Notes: a model not told the origin generated them from the sequence alone. A stretch of DNA of 46,628 bases from Rossellomorea vietnamensis (GCF_008180615.1 NZ_VTEH01000011.1:212378-259005), one strand, 5' to 3'; positions 15,589-24,532 are shown, numbered from the stretch's first letter. Made by a program: numbers and translations.

Positions 15589-16716
15589 ATGCTTTTACAA
15601 AAGAAAGAAAACCAGCCGCTATCCCCTGTGAACGATCCCTGGGAAGCCTATATGGATGTTGAAGAATACGGAAAGATGACTTTATCCAGTGTCGAGTTTA
15701 CGACAACAACCCTTTGTAATATGCGCTGCAACCATTGTGCTGTAGGGTATACTCTGCAGAACAAGGACCCTGATGCACTTCCGATGGAGCTGATTTTTAG
15801 AAGGCTTGATGAGATTCCTTCTCTGAGGACCATCTCTATTACCGGCGGGGAACCGATGATGTCAAAAAAATCAGTCGAAAATCATGTTCTTCCGCTATTG
15901 AAGTATGCTCATTCACGAGGCGTGAAAACACAGATAAACTCAAATCTTACCCTTCCATATGAGAGGTATGAGGCTATTGTTCCTTACCTGGATGTGCTTC
16001 ATATCTCCCATAATTGGGGGTCAGTTGAAGAGTTTGCAGAAACAGGGTTTGCCAGGATGGACAGAAAGCCTTCCGAGAAGCAGAGAGCAGGTTACTTTGA
16101 ACGCATGGTTGAAAACTCAAAACGGTTATCCAGTGAAGGGGTCATGGTATCAGCCGAAACCATGCTGAATGGACGGACCTTTCCCTATTTGGAAAAAATT
16201 CATGACCATATTATTGAAATGGGATGCACACGCCATGAGGTGCATCCGATGTATCCTGTCGATTTCGCTAAAGATTTGGAGACACTGAATCTCGATGAAA
16301 TCCGGGAGGCAATCAAGAGACTGCTGGACCATCGCAATAAAGAGGTATGGATGCTGTTCGGGACGCTTCCATTCTATCCTTGCAGTTCATCCACAGAAGA
16401 GCTTGAACTGTATCAGCGTCTTTATAAAGAAAAAAATGTCACGGTCAGGAATGATCCGGACGGCCGTTCCCGTCTGAATGTCAATATATTTTCAGGAGAT
16501 ATCATCGTAACAGATTTCGGGGACGAACCAGGACTGGGGAACATCCAGGACACAACACTGACAGAAGCATATGACCGCTGGAACCAGACGAAAACAGCCC
16601 GGTCTTTGAGCTGCCACTGCCCGGCTGTCAAATGCCTGGGACCGAACGTGCTCGTCAAGAACACCTACTATTCCGATGTGGATTTTCAGACGAAGACAGC
16701 CAAAATCGGGTTGTGA
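15589..16716 (+). CDS. yfkAB: Radical SAM/CxCxxxxC motif protein YfkAB
   Basis: The 375-residue enzyme has the radical SAM cluster motif CNMRCNHC (CxxxCxxC) near residue 43, GGEP of the SAM site, and near the C terminus CHCPAVKC. That is exactly the CxCxxxxC signature that defines YfkAB-type proteins. It should bind a 4Fe-4S cluster and cleave SAM to a radical; the substrate is unknown. Start ATG at 15589, with AAAGGAAG 9 nt upstream. The stop TGA is formed inside a REP-like element (16713). Confidence 0.93.
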   Translation: MLLQKKENQPLSPVNDPWEAYMDVEEYGKMTLSSVEFTTTTLCNMRCNHCAVGYTLQNKDPDALPMELIFRRLDEIPSLRTISITGGEPMMSKKSVENHVLPLLKYAHSRGVKTQINSNLTLPYERYEAIVPYLDVLHISHNWGSVEEFAETGFARMDRKPSEKQRAGYFERMVENSKRLSSEGVMVSAETMLNGRTFPYLEKIHDHIIEMGCTRHEVHPMYPVDFAKDLETLNLDEIREAIKRLLDHRNKEVWMLFGTLPFYPCSSSTEELELYQRLYKEKNVTVRNDPDGRSRLNVNIFSGDIIVTDFGDEPGLGNIQDTTLTEAYDRWNQTKTARSLSCHCPAVKCLGPNVLVKNTYYSDVDFQTKTAKIGL

Positions 16717-16740
16717 CAGTCACACCCCGGAATTTGTCGA
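16713..16740 (+). repeat. REP-like element, copy 3
   Basis: GTGACAGTCAC, then ACCCCGGAATTTGTCGA. Bases 16714-16716 are the TGA stop codon of yfkAB. Confidence 0.88.
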
Positions 16741-16744
16741 ATAA

Positions 16745-16794
16745 CCAATGCAAAAAACCTCCTCGCCGCTGGACAAGGAGGTTTTTTGCATTGG
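16745..16794 (+). terminator. Terminator of yfkAB
   Basis: The stem CCAATGCAAAAAACCTCCT is perfectly repeated in reverse (19 bp) around a 12-nt loop. The T6 tract lies inside the 3' arm. Confidence 0.85.
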
Positions 16795-16805
16795 AATGCT
16801 TTCGT

Positions 16806-16850
16806 ACATTAACGCACTGAAAGGGACTGTCCCTTTCAGTGCGTTAATGT
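16806..16850. repeat. Perfect 45-bp palindrome, copy 1
   Basis: Two 22-bp arms meet at a single T: AACGCACTGAAAGGGAC-T-GTCCCTTTCAGTGCGTT plus flanks. It shares the AAAGGGAC-W-GTCCCTTT core with the palindrome at 38791 and a GAC-W-GTC centre with the REP-like element. Confidence 0.9.
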
Positions 16851-16857
16851 GAAAAAG

Positions 16858-16992
16858 TTATTTTTCTGACTCTTCGAACTTAGAAAGCAGTTCGTTGGTC
16901 CTTGAGAGGATTGTTCCATTAAAAATGATGGTGGCAGCCAAACTTAGCAATGAGAAGAAAATCAATACTGCGAAGTGATTTTCGGTACGCAT
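16858..16992 (-). CDS. Small single-span membrane protein, 44 aa
   Basis: An ATG at 16992 lies 6 nt behind TGGAGG on the minus strand. It opens MRTENHFAVLIFFSLLSLAA, one membrane helix with a short positive N terminus, followed by a charged helical tail ending ESEK. A longer frame from 17082 has no ribosome binding site. The function is unknown. It lies just downstream of the two CBO0543-like genes and may belong to their operon. Confidence 0.65.
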   Translation of the reverse strand: MRTENHFAVLIFFSLLSLAATIIFNGTILSRTNELLSKFEESEK

Positions 16993-17044
16993 ATGTAACC
17001 TCCAAAGTAGTAAGTTAGGTATATTATTCCATAATAGGATAGTT

Positions 17045-17506
17045 TTATGCAGGAGACTGCATTGCGAGTTTCTTTGTGACAACCCAGTTAAGGAGAACCA
17101 AGCAGAAAATCAAACCATATTTCAAAGGAGAATAGGAAAGCTTCCAGCCATCGTACTTAATGACAGACAACTGGAGCATGCCCCACTCTATCAGCGTCAG
17201 CAATAAAGCCCATCCAATAAGATAAAGGATCCGCCAAATCAGTTTGAGCTTCTGTGGAAACAAATTCAATAAAATTAAGCAGGTTAAGGGGTACAAACAG
17301 AGACGGAACATGAAATCTATATAATGGACTTCCGCATCACTTCCATAGTAGTAGAGATTGAACCGGCCTTTGAAGAGAGCATCAAAAGCCAGAGCGGAAT
17401 AAAGCGAACTAAAGAAAACGCTGTAAATCTCAATACGTTTTAACTTTTGGGGCATGATGAAGTAAATCAACAATAAAGTGACTGCAATAGAAATTAATAC
17501 GACCAT
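17045..17506 (-). CDS. CBO0543-type membrane protein
   Basis: The ~153-residue protein has five predicted helices and an AFDALFKGRFNLYYYG...YIDFMFRLCLYP motif shared with the next gene (AL-FADSILGGMYHLYAY...YAAAIGIYP). It is therefore a paralogue of 17519-17974 and more distantly of 14335-14853. The ATG at 17506 has GAGG seven bases upstream; 17512 is too close. The role is unknown. Confidence 0.7.
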   Translation of the reverse strand: MVVLISIAVTLLLIYFIMPQKLKRIEIYSVFFSSLYSALAFDALFKGRFNLYYYGSDAEVHYIDFMFRLCLYPLTCLILLNLFPQKLKLIWRILYLIGWALLLTLIEWGMLQLSVIKYDGWKLSYSPLKYGLIFCLVLLNWVVTKKLAMQSPA

Positions 17507-17518
17507 CTGCATACCTCG

Positions 17519-17974
17519 TTACTTATAAGAGATCAGCTTTTTGACTAATTTATAATTGAGAAGCTGTATAACAAATAAAAGGGGATAAATTGGTGCGGAA
17601 TAGACTAATTTCCAGCCTGAATACATAAAAAGGGAGGAGTGGCTGGCAGCGGACCATTCGTAAAATAAAGAAAAGATAGTCCAGATGAAAACATAGGAGA
17701 TTCTCCACAAAATCGGTCTTTCAAATGGAAACAGGTTGAGGTAGAGGATGGTGATTGCTGGATAAATGCCGATTGCGGCCGCATAATCAATCAACTCAAC
17801 TCCAGGTTTGAAGTAGGCATAGAGATGATACATACCGCCAAGGATAGAGTCAGCAAACAAGGCCAAATAGATTGAGAAGATGGAACAAGCATACATTTCT
17901 AACCGAGAAAGCTTGCTGGGAATCTTCCAGGCTAAAAAAACTGCAACCACTATGGTACTCCACATCAATATCAT
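17519..17974 (-). CDS. CBO0543-type membrane protein
   Basis: The 151-residue paralogue lies directly upstream of 17045-17506 in the same direction, so both are probably co-transcribed. It has five hydrophobic segments and the conserved loop YPAITILYLNLFPFERPILW, which parallels YPLTCLILLNLFPQKLKLIW in its neighbour. No enzymatic motif is visible. Paired tandem copies are common for this family as I remember it. Confidence 0.7.
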   Translation of the reverse strand: MILMWSTIVVAVFLAWKIPSKLSRLEMYACSIFSIYLALFADSILGGMYHLYAYFKPGVELIDYAAAIGIYPAITILYLNLFPFERPILWRISYVFIWTIFSLFYEWSAASHSSLFMYSGWKLVYSAPIYPLLFVIQLLNYKLVKKLISYK

Positions 17975-18197
17975 ACAATCATCCTATTTTTTTGTTTAGT
18001 ATCACTCTTGCCTGATGGATTATTCTTCATACGCTGTTTGTTTAACAAGTGAAATCCTCATGAAAGTACTCGATTTGCGGTTAAACCCTAATTGAACAGA
18101 AACGCAAGGTTAATAGCAGTTTTAACCACCAGTTACACATGGAAGTCTTCCATACTATAGTGTGACGAGAAGAAAAACACTTACATTGTTACTCGAA

Positions 18198-18255
18198 TAC
18201 TTACCTAGATAAGTATAAAATGGTATACTGATTGAGGATTTAATTACCCAGGTAA
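18198..18255 (+). promoter_or_regulatory. Promoter with two MarR-type operators
   Basis: TACTTACCTAGATAAGTA (18198-18215) is an 18-bp dyad. A second site (18244-18255) repeats its core as TTACCCAGGTAA, so both share TTACCYAGRTAA. The -35 box TTACCT (18201) lies in the first operator and TATACT (18224) is 17 bp away. Site 2 lies downstream of the -10. This fits autorepression by the MarR protein at 18278. Confidence 0.75.
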
Positions 18256-18277
18256 CTAATCAATTGAGGTGATGTTT

Positions 18278-18694
18278 ATGGAAAATACACATATGCTATT
18301 TCATTCAGTCAATCAACTTTCGAGAAGGTTGACCAAACATCTGAATGAAGCCTTGGAACCTCATGGGCTCTATAGCGCGCAGTGGTCGGTACTGTATGTT
18401 TTGAGGGAGAAGGGAACCCTGACACAGAAGGAGTTAGGAGAGTATCTTGCTGTGGAAGCACCTCCTATGACCCGGACGATTCAAAGGCTTCTAAAACAGG
18501 GATTCATTCAGCAAACACTGGGCGAGGAAGACAAGAGAAAAAAATATATCATGCTATCTCAAGAAGCAGAAGCAGAATTTCCGGTATGGGAAAAAGCAGT
18601 TCTTGAGAAAAATGAAGAGTTAATAAAGAAGCTTTCTTCTGCATCACAAGAAAGCTTGCAAAAAATCTTGAACGAATGGCTCAAACAGATTTAG
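18278..18694 (+). CDS. MarR-family repressor
   Basis: The 138-residue protein is a typical MarR winged helix. Helix-turn-helix: YSAQWSVLYVLREKGTLTQK, then ELGEYLAVEAPPMTRTIQRL. The wing contains GEEDKRKKYIMLS, with the conserved D-x-R. The ATG at 18278 has GAGGTGA at good spacing; GTG 18269 and ATG 18272 overlap it. It is followed after 16 bp by an MFS exporter and preceded by two matching operators, so it most likely represses its own efflux operon until a small drug-like ligand binds. Confidence 0.9.
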   Translation: MENTHMLFHSVNQLSRRLTKHLNEALEPHGLYSAQWSVLYVLREKGTLTQKELGEYLAVEAPPMTRTIQRLLKQGFIQQTLGEEDKRKKYIMLSQEAEAEFPVWEKAVLEKNEELIKKLSSASQESLQKILNEWLKQI

Positions 18695-18710
18695 AAAGAG
18701 GTAATGCAGC

Positions 18711-19910
18711 ATGAGTGAAAACAAACCGGCTTTATGGACACGGAATTTTATCGGTATCAGTATCAGCAATTTCTTTTTATTTATGACATTTTATTTCCTG
18801 CTCGTCACGATCCCCATTTATGTGGTCGACCATTTAGATGGTGAAAAATCACAGGCAGGATTGATGATTACAATCTTCCTTATTTCTGCTATTCTTATTC
18901 GGCCTTTTTCGGGCAGATGGATTGAGAAGTTTGGAAGCAGAGTGATTTTGCTCTGTTCGTTAATTGTATTTTTTACGGCTAGCCTGCTGTACTTTTTAGC
19001 GGATAGTGTAGAGGTATTATTCCTCGTCAGGTTCATTCATGGAATCGGCTTTGGAATGGCTACAACAGCAGCGGGTTCCATAGCCGCCACCACGATTCCT
19101 GAATCCAGAAGAGGCGAAGGTATGGGCTACTTCATTCTATCCTCAAACTTTGCCATGGTGATCGGACCTTTCCTTGGATTGACTGCTCTTCATAACTGGG
19201 GAATAACCACCATGCTGCAAATTGCCGGAGCGGCAGCATTCTTGGGGCTTTTATCAGGACTGTTGATTAGAATGAAAGAAGAGAAGAAGGAGGACAGAAA
19301 GCTTGTACCGATGAACTGGAAAGAGGCTGTCTTTGAAATCAAAGCGGTTCCTGTTGCATTAGCAGGTGCATTTTTTGCGATTGTTTACTCATCGATCCTC
19401 TCCTTTGTATCCGTCTATGCTGTAGAAATTGGGCTCAGCCATGTGGCTAGTTTCTTCTTTGTGGTATACGCCGTTGTACTGCTGCTTTCCCGGCCGTTCA
19501 CAGGCAAATGGTACGATCTGCACGGCCCCAACTTCATTGTTTATCCTGCCATTATTTTGTTTGCTGCGGGTATGTTGGTCCTGGGCACTGCTGAGTCTGC
19601 CATTTTCTTCTTGGCCGCGGCTGCCTTTGCCGGATTGGGCTGGGGGACTTTGTTTCCTACCTTTCAAACAATTGCCATTCAGGCGTCTCCTCCTAAGCGG
19701 GCAGCCATGGCAACCGCAACCTTCCTGTCCATTTTCGATATAGGAATCGGGCTGGGTTCATTCCTGGTCGGTCTTGCAGCAGCCAAGATCAGCCTTGGTG
19801 ACTTGTACACCTACAGCACTGGTTATATCCTGGCAGGAATCCTGCTTTACTATTTTCTGCAGGGAAATAGACTAAAAAAAGAAAAGAAAAAGGAAATCAA
19901 TGCAGCTTGA
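18711..19910 (+). CDS. MFS efflux transporter
   Basis: The 399-residue protein has 12 predicted helices and MFS loop signatures (GRWIEKFGSRVIL between helices 2 and 3, and GKWYDLHGPNFIVYP in the second half). It begins 16 bp after the marR stop with its own AAAGAGG site, so it is the efflux part of a MarR-controlled operon. A drug or toxic-metabolite export role is inferred from that pairing. The stop is 16 bp before a REP-like copy. Confidence 0.88.
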   Translation: MSENKPALWTRNFIGISISNFFLFMTFYFLLVTIPIYVVDHLDGEKSQAGLMITIFLISAILIRPFSGRWIEKFGSRVILLCSLIVFFTASLLYFLADSVEVLFLVRFIHGIGFGMATTAAGSIAATTIPESRRGEGMGYFILSSNFAMVIGPFLGLTALHNWGITTMLQIAGAAAFLGLLSGLLIRMKEEKKEDRKLVPMNWKEAVFEIKAVPVALAGAFFAIVYSSILSFVSVYAVEIGLSHVASFFFVVYAVVLLLSRPFTGKWYDLHGPNFIVYPAIILFAAGMLVLGTAESAIFFLAAAAFAGLGWGTLFPTFQTIAIQASPPKRAAMATATFLSIFDIGIGLGSFLVGLAAAKISLGDLYTYSTGYILAGILLYYFLQGNRLKKEKKKEINAA

Positions 19911-19926
19911 TAAAGCCAGCTTTCTA

Positions 19927-19954
19927 GTGACAGTCACGCCCCGGTTTTTGTCGA
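19927..19954 (+). repeat. REP-like element, copy 4
   Basis: GTGACAGTCAC, then GCCCCGGTTTTTGTCGA. It lies 16 bp after the MFS stop codon. No other terminator is visible there. Confidence 0.85.
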
Positions 19955-20020
19955 AGTATAATCAGCTCCCGGGGCAGGAGTAAATCCAATAATAACTTCC
20001 AGATAAATCATGAATTTCAT

Positions 20021-20049
20021 GAATATACCACTAAAAAGAGGGTATAACA
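20021..20049 (+). promoter_or_regulatory. Possible sigma-F/sigma-B type promoter of the catalase gene
   Basis: GAATA, 14 bp, then GGGTATAAC resembles forespore sigma-F (GYATA/GGnnAnAnT) and general-stress sigma-B (GGGTAT) promoters. It lies about 31 bp before the TTG start. B. subtilis katX is known to use sigma-F and sigma-B. The match is imperfect at the last T. Confidence 0.4.
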
Positions 20050-20079
20050 GTAGAAGTGATTTTAAAGGAGGTAATTTTT

Positions 20080-21738
20080 TTGGCAGATGAAAAAGATATG
20101 AACCAATCAGGCGGAAAGGATGGGGAGAAAAAGGAGACTCTGACAACACGTCAGGGACACCCCGTTTACGACAATCAAAACACCCGTACGATTGGAGACC
20201 GTGGTCCGGCTACTTTAGAGAATTATCACTTTATAGAAAAGATATCCCACTTTGACCGGGAAGAAGTGCCGGAGCGTGTGGTTCATGCACGCGGTTCAGG
20301 AGCATTCGGATACTTTGAAACATATGGAAAAGCCGGTGATGAACCGGTAGAAAAATATACACGAGCAAAAGTATTTTCAGGTGCAGGAAAGAAGACACCT
20401 CTAATGGTCCGTTTCTCAACAGTGGCAGGAGCGAAGGATTCTCCTGAAACGGCACGCGATCCGCGCGGGTTTGCAGTGAAAATGTATACGGAAGAAGGAA
20501 ACTGGGATCTTGTCGGAAACAATCTTAAGATTTTCTTTATCCGCGATGCAATGAAATTCCCGGATATGATTCACGCTTTTAAAGCAGATCCAGCTTCAAA
20601 TGTACCGAATCCGGAAAGAATGTTTGATTTCGTTTCGCGTACACCAGAGGCGACACATATGATCACATTCCTCTTTTCACCATGGGGCATTCCAGCTACA
20701 TACCGTCATATGCAGGGTTCCGGTGTCAACACATATAAATGGGTGAACGATAAGGGCGAAGCGGTCCTGGTGAAGTATCATTGGGAGCCGAAACAGGGTA
20801 TCCGTAACTTGACTCAGGATGAAGCGGATTCCATTCAAGCCAAGAACGTAGCTCATGCGACACAGGATTTGTATGAATCGATTGAGCGCGGCGAGTATCC
20901 GGAATGGGAACTATTTGTTCAAATTATGGAAGATGATTACCATTCGGAGCTTGATTTCGATCCTCTTGATGATACTAAACTTTGGCCGGAAGATAAGTTT
21001 CCTTGGCTGCCTGTCGGGCGTATGGTCCTCGACCGCAATCCCAAGGACTTTCATGCGGAAATCGAGCAAGCCTCCTTTGGTACAGGGGTGCTGGTAGATG
21101 GAATGGATTTTTCAGACGATAAAATGCTTCAGGGACGTACATTCTCTTACTCTGACACACAGCGTTACCGTGTAGGAGCAAACTACCTGAAACTTCCGGT
21201 GAACGCTCCAAAAGCGCCTGTTCATACAAACCAGCAGCGTGGACAGATGGATGTACGCGACCCTAAAGAATCAGGGGAAAATCCACATATCAACTATGAG
21301 CCATCCATGCTCGGCGGATTTAAGGAAGCGGACCCAGCCGGCCGCCAGCCTCATCGTCCGACCTATAATGCAGCAGCTATGACTGCGCCGATTGACCGTC
21401 CAAATAACTTCGGTCAAGCAGGGGACACATACCGGAGCTTTGAAGATTGGGAGCGCGATGAACTAATTAAGAACCTCTCCGATGCCCTTGCAATTTGTGA
21501 TAAAAAAATTCAAGACGCCATGATCGATTACTTTACGCAAGCGGATGAAGATTACGGCCGCCGCGTGAAGGAAGGCATTGAAATGAAGATGAAGGAAATG
21601 AAAGAAATGAAAGACGTGGAACTAGACAAGGTTCCAGGCCGTGAATCAGGTAAAACCAGATATGGCCAAGGCTCATTGAGTGCCAATCAAGCAGCAGATG
21701 ATGCTTCTAAGAAAGGCCATGAAGCGGATCCTTATTAA
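20080..21738 (+). CDS. Haem catalase (monofunctional)
   Basis: The 552-residue enzyme carries the catalase signatures: [21 protein letters not shown] with the distal His, the [10 protein letters not shown] segment with the essential Asn near residue 145, and [14 protein letters not shown] with the proximal haem Tyr. It splits hydrogen peroxide. The start is the TTG at 20080, 8 nt behind AAAGGAGG; the upstream GTG (20056) lies before that site. The C-terminal tail has a Met/Lys-rich [10 protein letters not shown] stretch. It could be the KatX-type spore catalase given the promoter, but that is not certain. Confidence 0.95.
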   Translation: MADEKDMNQSGGKDGEKKETLTTRQGHPVYDNQNTRTIGDRGPATLENYHFIEKISHFDREEVPERVVHARGSGAFGYFETYGKAGDEPVEKYTRAKVFSGAGKKTPLMVRFSTVAGAKDSPETARDPRGFAVKMYTEEGNWDLVGNNLKIFFIRDAMKFPDMIHAFKADPASNVPNPERMFDFVSRTPEATHMITFLFSPWGIPATYRHMQGSGVNTYKWVNDKGEAVLVKYHWEPKQGIRNLTQDEADSIQAKNVAHATQDLYESIERGEYPEWELFVQIMEDDYHSELDFDPLDDTKLWPEDKFPWLPVGRMVLDRNPKDFHAEIEQASFGTGVLVDGMDFSDDKMLQGRTFSYSDTQRYRVGANYLKLPVNAPKAPVHTNQQRGQMDVRDPKESGENPHINYEPSMLGGFKEADPAGRQPHRPTYNAAAMTAPIDRPNNFGQAGDTYRSFEDWERDELIKNLSDALAICDKKIQDAMIDYFTQADEDYGRRVKEGIEMKMKEMKEMKDVELDKVPGRESGKTRYGQGSLSANQAADDASKKGHEADPY

Positions 21739-21811
21739 TAGTGGATAGGCAGAGGTCTGCCGGCTAAGAAAAAACAGGGATGCGATCCTGCTCTTTAAAA
21801 ATGAATATCAG

Positions 21812-21840
21812 AAAAGCACTCCAATTTGGGGTGCTTTTTT
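21812..21840 (+). terminator. Terminator of the catalase gene
   Basis: AAAAGCACTCC pairs with GGGGTGCTTTT around a short loop and ends in T6. Confidence 0.85.
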
Positions 21841-22380
21841 GTTGTGGTTCAGCAAAACCAGATTATTTTAAAATACTAGTAACATTCATTTCATGTTCGT
21901 AAATATATTAAAGTTTTGCAACAAAAAAATCTGTTTATTTCACGGTTGGTTTATTCCGGTTGGGCGTAGGTGATGAACCCGTTTTAGGAATGGCAGCCGA
22001 AAAGTCGGCTGTTACAGAGGACGGAAAAACCTATATGGTCAAAAATTAATTTCTCCGTAAGTAATGAATCCAAGACCTCATACGTATAAATGAAAGATAT
22101 TGTGTCAGGGGGTGATGTACCCGTGAACAAGAACAAGAACAAGAAATTAATCAGCACCACTGGAATGCTTCATGTTGCGGATCCTTCTCCACTAAACTGG
22201 CTGTAAATATTGTTCAATAAAAAAGAGTAAGCGGTAAGCTTGGTGAAAAAGCAGTCAGCTAAAGCCGCTGGTCAGTATGGAGCTATTAATGGAGACAAAT
22301 ACCATGTTTATCGTGTTCGTCAATGGGGAATAAATCTATATCTAAAAAAACAAACAAACTAAATCAAGATGTATATTATA
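21841..22380. other. Gene-poor region with small-ORF fragments
   Basis: No full gene is visible. One open stretch ends GMAAEKSAVTEDGKTYMVKN-stop at ~22048 but lacks a start. A 27-codon frame (GTG 22123 to 22206, GGGGGTGA site, beginning MNKNKNKK) contains three AACAAG repeats. A third frame is listed at 22243. The pieces look like remains of short stress or phage-type genes rather than one intact unit. Confidence 0.4.
22243..22362 (+). CDS. Possible small basic protein, 39 aa
   Basis: The frame starts at GTG 22243 with only a weak GGTAAGC-like site. It reads a basic peptide containing AAGQYGAINGDKYHVYRVRQ. The composition is protein-like, but support for translation is thin. It could be a remnant. 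Confidence 0.25.
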   Translation: MKKQSAKAAGQYGAINGDKYHVYRVRQWGINLYLKKQTN

Positions 22381-22393
22381 GGAGGAAGAAACA

Positions 22394-22540
22394 ATGTTCA
22401 ATATTATCAAATCATTCTACGAAGAAAAGAAGGCAGATGGAACTTACACATTCACCGATAACCATCTCAATAGATTTATAGAAAAAGGCTATATAACAGA
22501 TAAGGAAGCCAATAATATCAGGAACTTTCAACAAATATAA
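22394..22540 (+). CDS. Small XkdX-like protein, 48 aa
   Basis: The frame starts at ATG 22394 with a strong AGGAGG site and ends at a TAA just before a terminator. The product begins MFNIIKSFYEEKKADGTYTF and continues with FIEKGYITDKEANNI. This FxxxGxIT-x-EE layout resembles the short XkdX proteins of PBSX-type phages. No other phage genes are near, so it may be an isolated remnant or a stand-alone short protein. Confidence 0.55.
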   Translation: MFNIIKSFYEEKKADGTYTFTDNHLNRFIEKGYITDKEANNIRNFQQI

Positions 22541-22551
22541 GGCATAAACGG

Positions 22552-22581
22552 ACACCTTGGATTCTTTCAAGGTGTTTTTTT
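22552..22581 (+). terminator. Terminator of the small 22394 gene
   Basis: ACACCTTG and CAAGGTGT form an 8-bp stem followed by T6. Confidence 0.8.
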
Positions 22582-22725
22582 ATTGGTAAACATTTATTTA
22601 CATAGGAATGGTGTTAGATATGCTTTTGAAGGTGGTTTAAGATGATGTTTATATAATTTCTCCTCTTGAATTAAGAATTAAATTGGAATATAATGGCGTA
22701 ATATTTATTTTTAGGGGGGAGCAGG

Positions 22726-23484
22726 TTGAGACAGGAAACAGCAGTGCAGATAATTTCAGAGAGTTTACAGAAGGATGAAGGGGTACAGGCTATATTTTTG
22801 AAAGGCTCGATGGGCAGAGGAGAAGAAGATGAGCATTCAGATGTGGACCTGTATGTGCTGGTGAAAGAGGAAGATAAAGAAGCCTTTCTGAAGAGGCGGA
22901 TTGAACACTTAAGTGCTTATAGGAGTCTATTATTCTACGATGATATCTTCATAATAGCCCCGCAGATAATCGCTGTCTTCGATGACATGCTTCATGTCGA
23001 TTTGTTCACGGTGACTGAGAAGAGTTTCAAGGAAAAAGACTACTTCAGAGTGGTGTATGACCCGGATAACCTGCTGGAAAAATACGTAGCTACCCAAAAT
23101 CTTTTATTGTCTCCGGAAGAATTTTATGAGCTGGCAATTGATGTTCCTTGGTTTCTGTTTCAATACCGGAAAGCTTATAACAGGGGAAATGCTCTCTGGG
23201 GTGTTGAGGTCTTGCAGCACGGGATGTTCAAAATGGCGAAGGTTCTTCTTCACAGATATCATCCCGAGCGGGCGCAGCTTGGAATGAAAGCACTGGGAGC
23301 CCTGCTGCCAGCTGATAAACTGGAAAAAGTGAATGAGATTTATAAGCACTTAAATCCAGAAAATCATCAAAAAGCCGCAGCTCTGCTCATAGAATTATAC
23401 TCCGGGGAATTGAAGTGGATAGAGAATAATCTTCCGGATGACAAATCAGTTCCCTTTTTTAGAAAAATGGCAGAGAAGCTTTAA
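22726..23484 (+). CDS. Nucleotidyltransferase-domain protein
   Basis: The 252-residue protein has the polymerase-beta-type nucleotidyltransferase motif GSMGRGEEDEHSDVDLYVL (GS-x-GR...SDxDL) at residues ~26-44. A third acidic residue follows in LHVDLF near 90, and then a helical C-terminal domain. This is the fold of aminoglycoside nucleotidyltransferases and many uncharacterised homologues. It would transfer a nucleotide to a small molecule or protein. The start is a TTG at 22726 close behind GGGGGGAG. The target cannot be deduced. Confidence 0.8.
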   Translation: MRQETAVQIISESLQKDEGVQAIFLKGSMGRGEEDEHSDVDLYVLVKEEDKEAFLKRRIEHLSAYRSLLFYDDIFIIAPQIIAVFDDMLHVDLFTVTEKSFKEKDYFRVVYDPDNLLEKYVATQNLLLSPEEFYELAIDVPWFLFQYRKAYNRGNALWGVEVLQHGMFKMAKVLLHRYHPERAQLGMKALGALLPADKLEKVNEIYKHLNPENHQKAAALLIELYSGELKWIENNLPDDKSVPFFRKMAEKL

Positions 23485-23612
23485 TTTAAAAATTGGCAGG
23501 AAGCTGGATGGTCGGCTGCCCAGTTTCTTTCAGGCTATTGATTAAGGGGTTAATTTCCAATTTCGTTTGTGAGATAATTGCAGAAGGTCAGGGTGGAAAA
23601 GGGGGCGTTAAA

Positions 23613-24212
23613 GTGGTTGAGGTTTTCTTATCGTTGATATTCATGGTCGGAATCTTTTACATATTACGCTACCGTTTTAACTTGAAAAAAGCAGCAGAGA
23701 CATCCAATGATGCACTTTATCCCAAAAGCAAAGAGGAGTTCTCCAGCATTTTGCTGCCTGGAGAATGGCTGGAGATGGAGCCGCTCACCAAGGATTCGAA
23801 ATCATATAGAATTGTTAAATGGGGAACCTATGCATCTATGATTCTGCTTATCATGCTGCTCGGAGCGGTACTGGCAACCGACTGGCTGGACTCCCGCTCC
23901 TTTTTCACGGTTTATTTCTTTTTTATTATTATCAGCGCTATTAAGCATCGAGGAAACTTTTTTATACTGCCGAAGGGCATCATCTTGAACGCGAGGTACC
24001 ATCCATTATCGGAAGTAAAGCATTATGAAATCGAAAAGATCAAACGCTGGCATGAACTGTACGGACTGGATGAGAGAGTGAATAATGGCTATAAATTAAG
24101 TTTCAAAATCAGGAACAAAATGATCCAGCCAGGCTATGTCATAATTAAAGATGAAGAAGAAGCAGGGAAAATCAAGGAGCTTCTCGAGAAAAAAGGAATA
24201 ACCGGGGCGTGA
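23613..24212 (+). CDS. Membrane protein with YcxB-like C-terminal region
   Basis: The 199-residue protein starts at GTG 23613, 7 nt behind AAAAGGGGG. An upstream frame to 23493 has no ribosome binding site. It has one helix at the N terminus (FLSLIFMVGIFYIL) and two near residues 75-115. A soluble C-terminal part follows (FFILPKGIILNARYHPLSEV, then YVIIKDEEEAGKIKELL), like small PH-type membrane-associated domains. The function is unknown. The TGA stop is inside a REP-like element. Confidence 0.6.
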   Translation: MVEVFLSLIFMVGIFYILRYRFNLKKAAETSNDALYPKSKEEFSSILLPGEWLEMEPLTKDSKSYRIVKWGTYASMILLIMLLGAVLATDWLDSRSFFTVYFFFIIISAIKHRGNFFILPKGIILNARYHPLSEVKHYEIEKIKRWHELYGLDERVNNGYKLSFKIRNKMIQPGYVIIKDEEEAGKIKELLEKKGITGA

Positions 24213-24236
24213 CAGTCACACCCCGATATATGTCGA
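24209..24236 (+). repeat. REP-like element, copy 5
   Basis: GTGACAGTCAC, then ACCCCGATATATGTCGA. Bases 24210-24212 are the TGA stop of the preceding gene. It faces an inverted copy at 24533 across one small gene. Confidence 0.88.
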
Positions 24237-24260
24237 ATACGGCAAAGGAGGGAATAAGAG

Positions 24261-24527
24261 GTGAATCAGGCTGTCTGGAGTGCTGTATTAATCGCAGCTT
24301 TGCTGATTTCGGGGATTTATGTTTTCAGGAAAAGAAAGGCTGCGGGCATTACTGGCATCAAAACCGCTTTAACGTCCATATGTTTGTACCTCATTGCGGT
24401 AGTTAATCTGTTTGCCTTCTGGTTTGATTTCATTGGGCTCATCAGCTGGGGGCTAACTGTCGTGCTTTTAATAATTGGTGCTTACTTCACTAAGTATCTT
24501 CCCCCGCCGAACATGGAAGTGGAGTGA
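24261..24527 (+). CDS. Small membrane protein, 88 aa
   Basis: Start GTG at 24261, 8 nt behind AAAGGAGGG. Three hydrophobic segments (residues ~6-22, 34-54, 59-78) are joined by short basic loops (FRKRKAAG). The protein ends in an acidic tail after a PPP turn. No family is recognised. The gene is bracketed by two REP-like elements in inverted orientation. Confidence 0.65.
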   Translation: MNQAVWSAVLIAALLISGIYVFRKRKAAGITGIKTALTSICLYLIAVVNLFAFWFDFIGLISWGLTVVLLIIGAYFTKYLPPPNMEVE

Positions 24528-24532
24528 GTGTG

